From the NCBI GenBank assembly GCA_964503895.1, contig CAZDCF010000008.1, forward strand, positions 1-64,000: a stretch of 64,000 nucleotides of DNA. Reading direction: 5' to 3'. This stretch comes from Nitronereus sp964503895. Its GTDB lineage: Bacteria; Nitrospirota; Nitrospiria; Nitrospirales; UBA8639. Position numbers and translations under genes: made by a program. Below the pieces are notes generated by a model. The model had not been told where the DNA came from, did no database searches, and saw only the letters and a program-made list of their open reading frames with translations. This document shows positions 33,997-43,028 of the stretch, in pieces (within the stretch, counting starts at the first letter, position 1; every line of letters starts with the position of its first letter).

Positions 33997-35481
33997 TTGC
34001 ATCGAATTCTTGGCACAGAGACTGAATTTGGTATTGCTACTAGTCATACTCCTTTTTCCGATCCAGTTGCGAACTCTCTCCGACTCATAGGCTATTATCC
34101 ATCGCTCCCGGTTCCGCAGGCACTGTGGGACTATGAAAACGAAAATCCCCTCCTTGATGCACGTGGATTTGAAGTCGAAGGAGAGCGCGAACGTCCTGGC
34201 CCTGCTTACAACCGCCAACTCAATAAAGTCTTAGCCAACGGTGGGCGGTGGTATGTGGATGGGGCACATCCAGAGTATTCCACGCCTGAATGTAGTAATC
34301 CTCGCGAGTTGGTAGCCTACGAACGGGCTGGGGAATTGGTTGCGGCACAGAGTTTGGACCTCATGAATCGAGAGATTGGAGAAGGGCAGTATGTGTTGTA
34401 TAAAAATAATTCCGATGGTAAAGGGAATAGCTATGGGTATCACGAAAATTATTTGTTATCCCGCAAGATACCGTTTGATAGGGTAATCAAAATTCTCTTG
34501 CCATTTTTTGTCAGTCGTCAAATTCTTAGTGGAGCCGGAAAAGTTGGTGCTGAAAACGGAACCACTCCTATCGACTACCAGATTGCCCAACGTTCTGACT
34601 TTTTTGAGTGTTTAGTGGATCTTAACACCATGGTAAAGCGACCCATTGTCAATACGCGTGATGAACCGCATGGGGATTATTCGCGATTCCGTCGTGTTCA
34701 TGTGATTGTGGGCGACGCCAATATGGCCGAAATTTCGACCTACCTAAAGGTAGGGACTACAGCAATTGTCATGGATTTGCTTGAGGCTGGTGCTTCCCTG
34801 CCCTCTATAGTGTTAGATGACCCTGTTGCTACCATCAAGACCATATCACGTGATCTTTCAGTGAAATGTGATATCAAACTGAGTGATGGGCACATGACCA
34901 CAGCAATTGCTATCCAACGGGAATTTTTAAAAACCGCGCATGATTTTTATGCGTGTCATGCTTTGAGCCCTGAGACTAAGGATGTGCTAGTCCGGTGGGA
35001 ATCAGTGTTGGATACCTTAGAAAAAGATCCTATGTTGCTTGCCAGGGAATTGGACTGGGTTGCAAAACTACAGATGATTGAATCCTATATGGATCGAAAA
35101 GGATGTGGATGGGACGATCCTCGTGTCGCACTCATGGATCTGCAATATCACGATATCCGACCATCCAAAGGTTTGTATTATACCTTAGAGCGTGGGAATC
35201 GAATCGAACGTCTGCTTCTTGCTGAAGAGATACAACAAGCTGAGAAGGTAGCCCCTAATGGATCTCGTGCCTATTTTCGTGGGATTTGTCTGAAAAAATT
35301 TCCCCAACACATTTATGGAATGAGTTGGACATCTGTGTTGTTTGATATTGGAAATACGACCATTAAACGTGTACCTCTCATGGATCCCTCCAAGGGAAAC
35401 CGGGAATTAACAAATGAGTTATTAGATGGAGTGGAAACTGCAGAAGAGTTACTTGCCAAGTTATCCGCTTCCGAAAAGTAA
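33997..35481 (+). CDS. dop: Pup deamidase/depupylase Dop
   Basis: 494 residues, start TTG at 33997 (GAATGAGGT upstream). Carboxylate-amine ligase-like fold shared with PafA. Dop-type N-terminus HRILGTETEFGIA, the catalytic Asp in WYVDGAHPEYSTPEC (about 85-98), the KNNSDGKGNSYGYHENYL block and GWDDPRVALMDLQYHDI. In Pup systems it deamidates Gln-ended Pup and removes Pup from targets. The gap to prcB is 55 bases and holds no reading frame that could encode a modifier. Confidence 0.94.
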   Translation: MHRILGTETEFGIATSHTPFSDPVANSLRLIGYYPSLPVPQALWDYENENPLLDARGFEVEGERERPGPAYNRQLNKVLANGGRWYVDGAHPEYSTPECSNPRELVAYERAGELVAAQSLDLMNREIGEGQYVLYKNNSDGKGNSYGYHENYLLSRKIPFDRVIKILLPFFVSRQILSGAGKVGAENGTTPIDYQIAQRSDFFECLVDLNTMVKRPIVNTRDEPHGDYSRFRRVHVIVGDANMAEISTYLKVGTTAIVMDLLEAGASLPSIVLDDPVATIKTISRDLSVKCDIKLSDGHMTTAIAIQREFLKTAHDFYACHALSPETKDVLVRWESVLDTLEKDPMLLARELDWVAKLQMIESYMDRKGCGWDDPRVALMDLQYHDIRPSKGLYYTLERGNRIERLLLAEEIQQAEKVAPNGSRAYFRGICLKKFPQHIYGMSWTSVLFDIGNTTIKRVPLMDPSKGNRELTNELLDGVETAEELLAKLSASEK

Positions 35482-35536
35482 GTCCTGTATAACCAATTTT
35501 TATTCTGTTAAGTATGTTGTGTAATGGAATGGAACC

Positions 35537-36373
35537 ATGGAATCGATGAAATTATCAACCCCACCCTTTCTACAATGTTCAAGTTTTTTTGACCATCTGT
35601 CCCAGACCAGGCCGGAATTAACTCCTTCTGCTCGTTGGGGAGGTATTCTTCCAACATCGGTATCTCCAGAGGATGTACAACGAAGCTATCTGTCCTCTGT
35701 AACACATGGAACGACGGTACTAGCCATCAAGTATGACCAGGGGGTCATCATAGCTGGCGATCGCCGAGCTACAGAAGGCTATCAACTTGCGGCACGGACC
35801 ATGGAAAAAGTGTTTAAGACTGATAGCCATTCCGCGATGGCCATTGCCGGCGCGGCCGGACCCTGTATCGAAATGGCCAGGCTTTTCAGCATTGAGTTGG
35901 AACATTATGAAAAGCTTGATGGCGTACCTTTGTCCTGTGTGGGAAAAGCCAATAGGCTTGGGCATATGGTTAAAGCCAATTTGCCGATGGTTATGCAGGG
36001 ACTCGTGGTGATCCCCCTATTTGCGGGGTTTGATACCAAAGTCAACCAGGGACGAATTTTTAAATATGATATCACGGGGGGGCGGTATGAAGAGACTGAT
36101 TATCATTCGATTGGGTCTGGCGGAAAAGATGCTAAAGTGACGATCAAAGAACGATATCGCCGGAATCTTCCCAAAGGAGAAGCCATTCGATTAGTCTTGC
36201 AAGCCCTGTTTAGCGCGGCTGAAGAAGATGTGGGAACAGGCGGACCGGATACCGTTCGCCGTATTTTTCCAACTATAAAGTTGATTGACACCGCTGGGGT
36301 CCAAGATGCTGAGGAAAACGAGATAGGTTCTATTTGCGATGAATTGGCTCAGGCCCGAGCAAGGCAGGATTGA
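35537..36373 (+). CDS. prcB: proteasome beta subunit
   Basis: 278 residues. A 58-residue propeptide (ending SSVTHG) is expected to be removed to expose the catalytic Thr59 (TTVLAIKYDQGVIIAGDRR), with the conserved Asp (AGDRRATEG) and Lys (MEKVF). Forms the inner proteolytic rings of the 20S core. The prcA ATG lies 2 bases beyond the stop, so translation is coupled and equal subunit supply is ensured. Confidence 0.96.
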   Translation: MESMKLSTPPFLQCSSFFDHLSQTRPELTPSARWGGILPTSVSPEDVQRSYLSSVTHGTTVLAIKYDQGVIIAGDRRATEGYQLAARTMEKVFKTDSHSAMAIAGAAGPCIEMARLFSIELEHYEKLDGVPLSCVGKANRLGHMVKANLPMVMQGLVVIPLFAGFDTKVNQGRIFKYDITGGRYEETDYHSIGSGGKDAKVTIKERYRRNLPKGEAIRLVLQALFSAAEEDVGTGGPDTVRRIFPTIKLIDTAGVQDAEENEIGSICDELAQARARQD

Positions 36374-36375
36374 GT

Positions 36376-37059
36376 ATGTCCATTCCGTATTACGTTTCTC
36401 CCGAACAATTGATGCAGGATAAGGCGGAGTATGCGAAAAAGGGTATTGCCAAAGGTCGTTCGATAATTGCGATGGAGTATCAACATGGGGTGCTATTTGT
36501 GGCTGATAATCCCAGCTCATCCTTATTTAAAGTCTCAGAAATTTATGACAATATCGCGTTTTCTGGGGCAGGCAAATACAGTGAATTTGAAAATCTGCGG
36601 AAAGCCGGAATCCAGCATGCGGATCTTAAAGGCTTCATGTATAGTCGAGAGGATGTGACTGCACGTTCCCTAGCCAATGGATATTCACAAACACTGGGAA
36701 CCATTTTCGGACAAGAACTGAAACCATTTGAAGTGGAGATCCTGTTGGCTCAGGTTGGCGAACGGGAAGGCGAAAATGAATTGTATCGAATTGCCTTTGA
36801 TGGAACGATATTTCACGAACATGTATTTATTGCTATTGGAGGGAAATCCGAAGCTTTGCTTACGGAGCTACAAAAAGATGCTAGTAACCAAGCCTTGAAG
36901 TTAAAGGCGGTGTTCCAACATTGCGTTAGTGCTTTGAAGAAGGTTACTGAGCAAGAGATCCTGCCAAGCGGTCTGGAAGTAGCAACTCTTGACCGCACTC
37001 GTCAAGGTCGGAAATTTCGAAGACTTTCGGAAAATGAGTTTTCTTCTCTTTTTCGATAA
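36376..37059 (+). CDS. prcA: proteasome alpha subunit
   Basis: 227 residues from ATG 36376 (a TTG two codons earlier overlaps the prcB stop and is unlikely). Begins SIPYYVSPEQLMQDKAEYA, the N-terminal gate and H0 helix of actinobacterial-type PrcA, then RSIIAMEYQHGVLFVADN. No catalytic Thr, as expected for the outer ring. The C-terminal region (RTRQGRKFRRLSENE) is basic. Binds ARC through its gate pockets. Confidence 0.95.
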   Translation: MSIPYYVSPEQLMQDKAEYAKKGIAKGRSIIAMEYQHGVLFVADNPSSSLFKVSEIYDNIAFSGAGKYSEFENLRKAGIQHADLKGFMYSREDVTARSLANGYSQTLGTIFGQELKPFEVEILLAQVGEREGENELYRIAFDGTIFHEHVFIAIGGKSEALLTELQKDASNQALKLKAVFQHCVSALKKVTEQEILPSGLEVATLDRTRQGRKFRRLSENEFSSLFR

Positions 37060-37341
37060 CACATTCCAAATCTTACCGTTTTTCTTGCTGCTTCCTCGAT
37101 TGAGGACTATTTTTTATTAGTAGCTAGCCAAGTGTGTTTTTTACTACAGGGTTTTTTCAAATTTGCCATACTAAAAAATTCTCAGTTTATGTATTCTTTT
37201 CATCAATTAGTTCAGTTAAACCAAGTTTCCTAATGACTAGTTCTTCGTCTTTTACCGTATTGTTAGGACAAAACCAGTTGAAACGCCGGTGAAATGCAGT
37301 GTATGCTGTCAAATGGTCTGTAAAAAAGGTGCCATTAACCA
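37060..37341. other. gap between prcA and pafA, no modifier gene
   Basis: 282 bases, AT-rich. I translated all plausible starts: only frames of 14-19 codons exist on the forward strand, none ending in Gln, Glu or Gly-Gly-Gln/Glu. No Pup or UBact gene is present. A promoter-like pair sits at its right end. Confidence 0.6.
37278..37307 (+). promoter_or_regulatory. possible promoter for pafA
   Basis: TTGAAA (37278-37283) and TATGCT (37302-37307) with an 18-base spacer, about 35 bases before pafA. It would let pafA be expressed apart from prcBA. Confidence 0.35.
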
Positions 37342-38718
37342 ATGATGAAGCGAATTTTCGGTCTTGAATGCGAATATGGCCTCACATTCTCGCCCAATGG
37401 CCGAGTGTATCTGCCGATAGAGAAAATACTCGGCTATATTTTCGAAGGTCTGATACCCAATAGTTGGCCCTCCAATGCTTTTCTCGCAAACGGTGCGCGT
37501 TTCTATCAGGATACGGGTTGCCATCCTGAGTATTCTACCCCCGAATGCGATGACATTTTCGATCTCGTTGTTCATGAAAAAGCTGGGGAGCGTATTTTAG
37601 AGTCATGCCTTCCAGCGGCGGAGGAACGTTTGCGAGAAGAAGGCCTATCTGGGGATATCTATATTTTCAAAAACAATACTGACTCTCTGGGTAATACTTA
37701 TGGCTGTCATGAGAATTTTCTGATGCGCCGGGATGTGGACTTTTGGAAAGTCGCAGAGCAACTTATTCCGTTTTTTGTTACACGACAAATATTTTCCGGG
37801 TCGGGAAAAGTGCTGAAAATTTCCGGGAAACCGCAATACTTTATTTCTCAACGCGCTCAACATATCCATGAAAAAACTTCATCATCCACGACGTCTTCCA
37901 GGAGCATTATTAATACCCGAGACGAACCTCATGCAGATGCCGAGCGATTCCGTCGGCTTCACATTATACTTGGTGATTCCAATATGTCTGAGTTCTCGAT
38001 TTATCTAAAGGTCGGGACTGCTGCATTAGTGTTATCTATGATTGAAGACGGGTTCTTCATTCCAGGTATTGAATTAGAAGATCCCGTGAAAGCTATTCGA
38101 GAAATTTCACGTGATCCCACATTAAAAAAACAAGTGAAGCTAGATGATGGGCGAGAAATGAGTGGATTAGAAATTCAGCGCATGTATCTTGAGCGGGCGC
38201 AGGAATATTTGTCTACGCAGCCGTTTGATAAGGTTATGGTGGATGTGCTCAAGGAATGGGAACGCGTGTTGGATGCCCTGAAAGATGACCCTATGCAACT
38301 AGTGAAAGAGGTGGACTGGGTGACAAAAAAGTGGTTAATGGAATCTTATGCTGAGCGAAAACGCTGCGGTTGGGATGACCCGCGTATTGCCATGATGGAT
38401 TTACAATACCATGATGTGAAGAGGACCCGTGGGCTCTATTATATTTTGGAAGCAGGTGAAAAAGTTGCCAAAATCATTGATGAACAAGCCATTGAACGAG
38501 CTATGGTCGTGCCTCCTCAGTCCACGCGAGCCAAAGTGCGTGGCGATTTCATTCGATTTGCCAGGGCGAAGAATCGTTCGTATACTGTGGACTGGACCTA
38601 TTTAAAACTCAATGGATACTGGGAAGAGACGATTCTGTGTATGGATCCCTTCACCGCATTCAATCGGCGGGTCGATGAGTTGTTAGCGCAAGTGCCAGCT
38701 GCTCGCCTGTACCCATAG
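37342..38718 (+). CDS. pafA: Pup-protein ligase PafA-like
   Basis: 458 residues. N-terminus MKRIFGLECEYGLTF is the PafA-type start; catalytic Asp in RFYQDTGCHPEYSTPECD (about 55-72), FKNNTDSLGNTYGCHENF, RRLHIILGDSNMSEFS and WDDPRIAMMDLQYHD. It would attach the C-terminal Glu of a modifier to substrate lysines. It is a paralogue of dop in the same locus, so both halves of a tagging cycle are encoded although no tag gene is visible nearby. Confidence 0.94.
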   Translation: MMKRIFGLECEYGLTFSPNGRVYLPIEKILGYIFEGLIPNSWPSNAFLANGARFYQDTGCHPEYSTPECDDIFDLVVHEKAGERILESCLPAAEERLREEGLSGDIYIFKNNTDSLGNTYGCHENFLMRRDVDFWKVAEQLIPFFVTRQIFSGSGKVLKISGKPQYFISQRAQHIHEKTSSSTTSSRSIINTRDEPHADAERFRRLHIILGDSNMSEFSIYLKVGTAALVLSMIEDGFFIPGIELEDPVKAIREISRDPTLKKQVKLDDGREMSGLEIQRMYLERAQEYLSTQPFDKVMVDVLKEWERVLDALKDDPMQLVKEVDWVTKKWLMESYAERKRCGWDDPRIAMMDLQYHDVKRTRGLYYILEAGEKVAKIIDEQAIERAMVVPPQSTRAKVRGDFIRFARAKNRSYTVDWTYLKLNGYWEETILCMDPFTAFNRRVDELLAQVPAARLYP

Positions 38719-38745
38719 TCCATCATTTTCCCTTACCTGCGACAG

Positions 38746-39639
38746 ATGATGCCTTTTTCAATGCGAACGCTCGTGGTGCTTGTGATCCTCTTTGCGAGCA
38801 TGTTCCCCATAAATTTTGTTCCACATGTTCAGGATTTCCCAGCTGGAGCCCATGGTCAGGTAAGTGGAAAGCAGGGTGAGGTGCTTATTTTTACCCTACC
38901 CGTTACGGGTGAACCTGACCGAGTTATCGGTCATCTATTGAAACGGGAAATCCTGTTTTTCCCAATTGGTGGTGAAAAATATGCCGGGCTTTTGGGGCTG
39001 GATATGCAGGATCAACCCGGCCAGTACGAATTGGAGGTTCAAGTACAGTATCCGGATTGGACTGATCGTCATAAGGTGACAGTCCTGTTAATGAAAGAAG
39101 ATTTCAAAGTCCAACATTTAAAGCTGCCAAAGAAGATGGTGGATTTGGACAAAAAAACCTTAGCTCGAGTCAAGCATGAGTCCAAAGTGCTTTATGAGTC
39201 TTTTGAAAGTGTGTTACTCAAGCCTCTATGGGATAGCGAGTTCATCGAGCCTGTAAAGGGTAGGATATCAGGGAGATTCGGGAGCCGCCGGGTTATCAAT
39301 GGAAAGCCCAAACGCCCTCATAGCGGAGAAGATATTGCCGCGCCTAAAGGAACGGCTGTGGTCGCCATGAATAGGGGAATTGTACGGTTAACCATGGATC
39401 ATTTTTTTACGGGAAAAGGGGTAATTCTGGATCATGGCCTCGGTCTCTTTTCTATGTATTTTCATTTGTCTACGGTTGATGTGATGCAGGGGAAAATGGT
39501 TGAAAAAGGGCAGCTCATCGGAAAAGTTGGTGCCACGGGACGAGCAACTGGGCCTCATCTACATTGGGGAGTTCGCCTGAATGGTTCGCGGATCGACCCC
39601 TATTCTCTTCTCAAAGTATCGGTAAATGGCACGTCTTAA
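38746..39639 (+). CDS. M23 family metallopeptidase
   Basis: 297 residues. Signal peptide (RTLVVLVILFASMFPINFV), a beta-rich middle domain, and a C-terminal LytM domain with all zinc-site residues: HSGEDIAAPKGT (first His and Asp), YFHLS and GPHLHWGV (HxH). It is therefore a probable active peptidoglycan endopeptidase in the periplasm, unlike the degenerate EnvC-type protein at 26649. Starts at 38746, 38749 or 38761 are all possible. It lies 27 bases after pafA. Confidence 0.88.
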   Translation: MMPFSMRTLVVLVILFASMFPINFVPHVQDFPAGAHGQVSGKQGEVLIFTLPVTGEPDRVIGHLLKREILFFPIGGEKYAGLLGLDMQDQPGQYELEVQVQYPDWTDRHKVTVLLMKEDFKVQHLKLPKKMVDLDKKTLARVKHESKVLYESFESVLLKPLWDSEFIEPVKGRISGRFGSRRVINGKPKRPHSGEDIAAPKGTAVVAMNRGIVRLTMDHFFTGKGVILDHGLGLFSMYFHLSTVDVMQGKMVEKGQLIGKVGATGRATGPHLHWGVRLNGSRIDPYSLLKVSVNGTS

Positions 39640-39678
39640 CCCACCACTATTCAACGATCTTTCGAAGAAAAAGAATGT

Positions 39679-40218
39679 ATGAAACGAGTGTGCGTATTTT
39701 GTGGCTCGAGCAATGGGTTCCGACCTGGTTACCAAGAAATTGCTAGGGCTTTGGGCAAGGAACTGGTCCGTCGCGAAATTGGTTTGGTATATGGCGGGGG
39801 AAACATCGGATTAATGGGCATGATCGCGGAGGCGGTATTAGCTGGGAAAGGCGAAGTACTAGGCATCATCCCAGAGTTTATGAAGGAAAAAGGGCTGGCT
39901 CGTCAGGATCTCACGGAACTACACTTGGTGGAATCGATGCATAAACGTAAGGAGCTTATGGCAGATCTGTCTGATGGATTTATTGCGTTACCTGGTGGGT
40001 ATGGGACACTCGAGGAATTTTGTGAGATGATTACCTGGAGGCAACTGCACATTCACAAAAAACCGTGTGGCCTATTAAACGTTAAGGGCTTTTTCGATAC
40101 CTTTATCAACTTTGTGGACCATCAAGTAAAAGAAGGCTTTGTAAGCAAAGAAAACCGAAGCCTGATCTTAGTCTCTGATAGGCCCGTCGACCTTTTAGAT
40201 TTGCTTGAAAAAGCTTGA
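39679..40218 (+). CDS. LOG family protein
   Basis: 179 residues. Rossmann fold with the LOG motif PGGYGTLEEFCEMITWRQL (about 95-113) and VCVFCGSSNG at the start. Family members release nucleobase from cytokinin riboside 5'-monophosphates or other AMP-like substrates (TIGR00730 type). A likely cytosolic housekeeping role in purine nucleotide salvage; hormone function is not implied. Confidence 0.9.
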   Translation: MKRVCVFCGSSNGFRPGYQEIARALGKELVRREIGLVYGGGNIGLMGMIAEAVLAGKGEVLGIIPEFMKEKGLARQDLTELHLVESMHKRKELMADLSDGFIALPGGYGTLEEFCEMITWRQLHIHKKPCGLLNVKGFFDTFINFVDHQVKEGFVSKENRSLILVSDRPVDLLDLLEKA

Positions 40219-40261
40219 CTTTTACCACAAGTGATATCTATTCACTTCTCCTGAATCAATC

Positions 40262-41026
40262 TTAATACGCTGGTGGGCGAGAAATTGGTATGCCAGTAGT
40301 AACTTCCACAGCCCGCAAGTTATCAAATGCAAAACTCCCGTCTCCGGTGGTAATCAGGCCTACATTTCCGGATTCCAAATTCTTGGGTTCTAGCGACATC
40401 GAGAACTTATTGTCAAATGAAAGTTCGACCACTTCCCGACTTACAATCGAAGTCTGATAAATGCGCATGAAATGCCATGTGGTCCTCTTCTTGGGAAATA
40501 CCTCTTGCTCTTTTAAGAGAATCGGTTTTCCGTCAATAAACTGAAAAGCTTTGGCTGTATTGGTAGCCGGATAAACAAGTACAGCTAGAAAGTTTTTTCC
40601 ATCCTGTGCATTGAATATAAGTCCGGCCCCAGATGTGGGAGTGCCGAGGTTTGCTAGTATGCCCACGGATAGATCCATGTATTTTGCTCGTACTTTCTCG
40701 CTAATCAGGATTTGGTAACAGTCATCAGATGAGCAGGGAGTGGGCTGACGTAAAACATGGGAGTGGCTAGGGGCGCCATCTTGTTTGGCCAGGGTCCATT
40801 CTGCTGGTCGACCTGCTCCCAGTGTTTCGGCAAAAAAATCTGGTGGTGTGCTTGCCTGTCCATACTTTTCAAAGGTCCATTCCTTTGAGATTGAGGGCGT
40901 ATGTCGTAATACCCGCCTGGGGAGTTCTTTGGCTTCGCCCATTTCTTCGGCCAGCGCAAGCGAACCCATTTCAATAAATAAGGTTGATCCAAAGGTTCCT
41001 AGGAACAGAGCAGCACTTATCTTCAT
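40262..41026 (-). CDS. secreted concanavalin-like hypothetical protein
   Basis: 254 residues from ATG 41026; 31 upstream codons are open but the signal peptide starts at KISAALFLGTFGSTLFIEMGSLALA. The mature part reads as a beta-sandwich of the DUF1080/LamG type (WTFEKYG, WTLAKQDGAPSHSHVLRQPTP, SGAGLIFNAQDGKNFLAVLVYP, FDNKFSMSLEPKN, GNVGLITTGDGSFAFDNLRAV). The closing GLITTGDGSFAFDNLRA is typical of carbohydrate-binding or lectin-like periplasmic domains. No catalytic residues are obvious. Monocistronic. Confidence 0.65.
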   Translation of the reverse strand: MKISAALFLGTFGSTLFIEMGSLALAEEMGEAKELPRRVLRHTPSISKEWTFEKYGQASTPPDFFAETLGAGRPAEWTLAKQDGAPSHSHVLRQPTPCSSDDCYQILISEKVRAKYMDLSVGILANLGTPTSGAGLIFNAQDGKNFLAVLVYPATNTAKAFQFIDGKPILLKEQEVFPKKRTTWHFMRIYQTSIVSREVVELSFDNKFSMSLEPKNLESGNVGLITTGDGSFAFDNLRAVEVTTGIPISRPPAY

Positions 41027-41119
41027 GGTTGCTATGACTTGCCGAATAAACGCTGAGTAAGGATTTTGAGTACGAGAAAAAGTCGGAAGAAGAAAACATC
41101 TCATAGAAGGCTCCATCAA

Positions 41120-41464
41120 ATTGAATTCTTAAAAATCTGCTAGTCCGATGATACGAAGAAAACGGCGTGGTCTGCAAGGTTCGCATTAGCCAGTTCATCG
41201 ACCATAACGCCGACCTATAAGACAAAAATAGGCAATTTTGGGTAGGCTTAGATTGCGTAATCGTATGGCCTTTGGTAGCCTTTTTCTTATCTGAAGAATT
41301 TAGGATGGGGGTTTTTAAGCAAATGAAAACGCCGTCCCCTTATTTTTTCTATTATGATTCTGCTTCTTGGGTCTCTAGTGTTTTTTTCTTCACTCTCCAT
41401 CCAATCTAGCCAGCCAGGTGCTCTATCATTCATTTTATACGAGAAGGGTAGGTGAGGTAGAATT
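41120..41464. other. intergenic, no gene supported
   Basis: Reverse frames at 40971-41225 and 41287-41496 are open but have no family resemblance or Shine-Dalgarno. Nothing else stands out. Confidence 0.4.
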
Positions 41465-41560
41465 GTGAGAACGCGAATCTTACTTATGAGTAGCATGTTT
41501 GTTCTTTGGATAGGAATCTCTACTTCTCTTCCCCCTTCTTTGGAAAGGAGGGCAATATAA
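41465..41560 (+). CDS. possible 31-codon leader ORF
   Basis: A GTG-started frame encodes a 31-residue peptide with a hydrophobic core (RTRILLMSSMFVLWIGIS). Its stop TAA at 41558-41560 overlaps the codon that would be the natural start of the following membrane gene, and a strong Shine-Dalgarno (AAGGAGGG, 41545-41552) lies within it. It could be a coupled leader or a chance frame. Confidence 0.3.
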   Translation: MRTRILLMSSMFVLWIGISTSLPPSLERRAI

Positions 41561-42243
41561 AGAAATACGAAGAGAAGGTCTCATGGCTGGCGTTAATTCC
41601 TGTCACGGCTACAGTATTTTTTTACCTCCTTCCTCTTGTCTATCAACAAAATCGTCTAATTCAATTTATTCCACAAATTTCTTCATACCTTGCATTAGGT
41701 CTTTGGTGCTCAAAGAATTTTAGTGTACTGCAAAAACTTGGATTGAAAGCAAATGGATTTATTTCTGGAATACGCTTGGGAGTAATTTTGGGATTGCTAC
41801 TCGGGGGAGTTAATGCCTTTGTGATTCTTTGGGTTGTGCCGAGTTGGGGTGGTGACATCATGTTTTTGAAAAGCACGCCCCATGCCCAGGTGCCGATGTG
41901 GATAATGATTCCGTGGGGAATTCTCATCATTGCGATTGGAGTAGAGCTAAATTATCGAGGGTTCCTCCTTGGGCGATTGAAGATGTTGTGTGTAGATAAT
42001 TATATGGCCTCATGGTCTATATTACATCTTGGACCAGTTGTTGCCGTAGTAATTTCCTCTCTAGTATTTGCTTTTGATCCATTCATGGTGGCGACCTTTC
42101 GGCATCTTCATTGGATTGCTGTTTGGGATGGGTTAGTTTGGGGATGGGTTTTTATTCGGAAGCAGAACCTTTATATGGTTATTACGGCCCATGCGGTTGA
42201 AGTAGTGATACTCTATTCCAGCGTAAAGGTGGTTTTAACATGA
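41506..42243 (+). CDS. CPBP-like intramembrane protease-fold protein
   Basis: Longest frame 245 residues from TTG 41506; an alternative start is an ATA codon at 41557 placed 4-5 bases after AAGGAGGG (228 residues). About seven membrane segments. The CPBP/Rce1 signature is only partly kept: VELNYRGFLLGRL (single Glu of the usual Glu-Glu), with no clear Phe-xxx-His, and a final ITAHAVE in place of HxxxN. It may be an inactive or divergent family member. Followed by a small hairpin and hsp20. Confidence 0.6.
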   Translation: MDRNLYFSSPFFGKEGNIKKYEEKVSWLALIPVTATVFFYLLPLVYQQNRLIQFIPQISSYLALGLWCSKNFSVLQKLGLKANGFISGIRLGVILGLLLGGVNAFVILWVVPSWGGDIMFLKSTPHAQVPMWIMIPWGILIIAIGVELNYRGFLLGRLKMLCVDNYMASWSILHLGPVVAVVISSLVFAFDPFMVATFRHLHWIAVWDGLVWGWVFIRKQNLYMVITAHAVEVVILYSSVKVVLT

Positions 42244-42262
42244 CTCCCTTGAAAAAGGGGTC
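42242..42262 (+). terminator. hairpin after the CPBP-like gene
   Basis: GACTCCCTT pairs with AAGGGGTC around GAAA with one bulged base; TTGACTTTTT follows. Overlaps the stop codon of the CPBP-like gene and abuts the hsp20 promoter. Confidence 0.4.
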
Positions 42263-42290
42263 TTGACTTTTTCTGGCTACGACTTATCTA
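42263..42290 (+). promoter_or_regulatory. sigma-70-like promoter for hsp20
   Basis: TTGACT (42263-42268) and TATCTA (42285-42290) with a 16-base spacer, about 75 bases before the ATG. No CIRCE inverted repeat or clear heat-shock sigma motif was found. Confidence 0.4.
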
Positions 42291-42363
42291 GAGAAATAGA
42301 GGCGCTTCGATAAAATATTTACAAATATAAAGAAGTTGCATATATAACGAGAGGGGGTACAAC

Positions 42364-42801
42364 ATGTTGGTGAAATGGGATCCATTGAGAGAAATTGAAC
42401 AAACCTTAGGCTGGTGGAGTACGCAGCCGTTTCGTCGTCCACTTTGGGATGACCAGAGTCAAGAGACAACTAATTGGGATCCTGAAGTCAATGTTTACGA
42501 AGATAAGGAACACCTCTATCTTGAGACGCAGTTGCCAGGGGTCGATTTGAAGGATGTGAGTGTTTCGGTGAATAACCGCACCCTCGAAATTCGTGGTGAA
42601 CGAAAGATTGCGCAAGAAAACAACGAGGCCGGCTATCATTTCCGGGAAGCTCGGCATGGCACTTTTGCTAGAAGCTTTAATTTACCAAAGTACGTGAATG
42701 CGAATGAGGCCAAAGGAACCTATGATAAAGGCGTCTTGATTATCAAGGTGCCAAAGCAAGAGGAAGCCAAGCCAAAATTGATACCGATTGAAGCAAAGTA
42801 G
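42364..42801 (+). CDS. small heat shock protein Hsp20
   Basis: 145 residues. Alpha-crystallin domain (about 35-135) with the hallmark PEVNVYEDKEHLYLETQLPG, VSVNNRTLEIRGERK, FARSFNLPKYVN and AKGTYDKGVLIIKVPK. The C-terminal IPIEAK supplies the IxI anchor. ATP-independent holdase that keeps unfolding proteins soluble. ATG preceded by GAGAGGGGGT. Own promoter upstream. Confidence 0.95.
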   Translation: MLVKWDPLREIEQTLGWWSTQPFRRPLWDDQSQETTNWDPEVNVYEDKEHLYLETQLPGVDLKDVSVSVNNRTLEIRGERKIAQENNEAGYHFREARHGTFARSFNLPKYVNANEAKGTYDKGVLIIKVPKQEEAKPKLIPIEAK

Positions 42802-43028
42802 CTATTGTCAGTTGATATGGGTTTAGCTTTCTGCGGGGCGTGGCGTATTAATTTTCTAAGGATATATGTCACGCCTTAGGTTCCTTTTCTTCTCATCAGT
42901 CAAATGTCTTGAGAGACATTATTTGCCCGCTTTTTTAGTTTCCTTCTAAAATTACTTGCCAAAATACAACCTCCTGGTTAATTTGTGGAAAGGCTTTTCC
43001 GATAGCGCTCGAGGGTTTGTGTAGCCTT

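Noticed and set aside
35482..35536. Hidden pup/UBact gene in the dop-prcB gap
   Set aside because: The 55 bases are too short and translate into nothing resembling a modifier.
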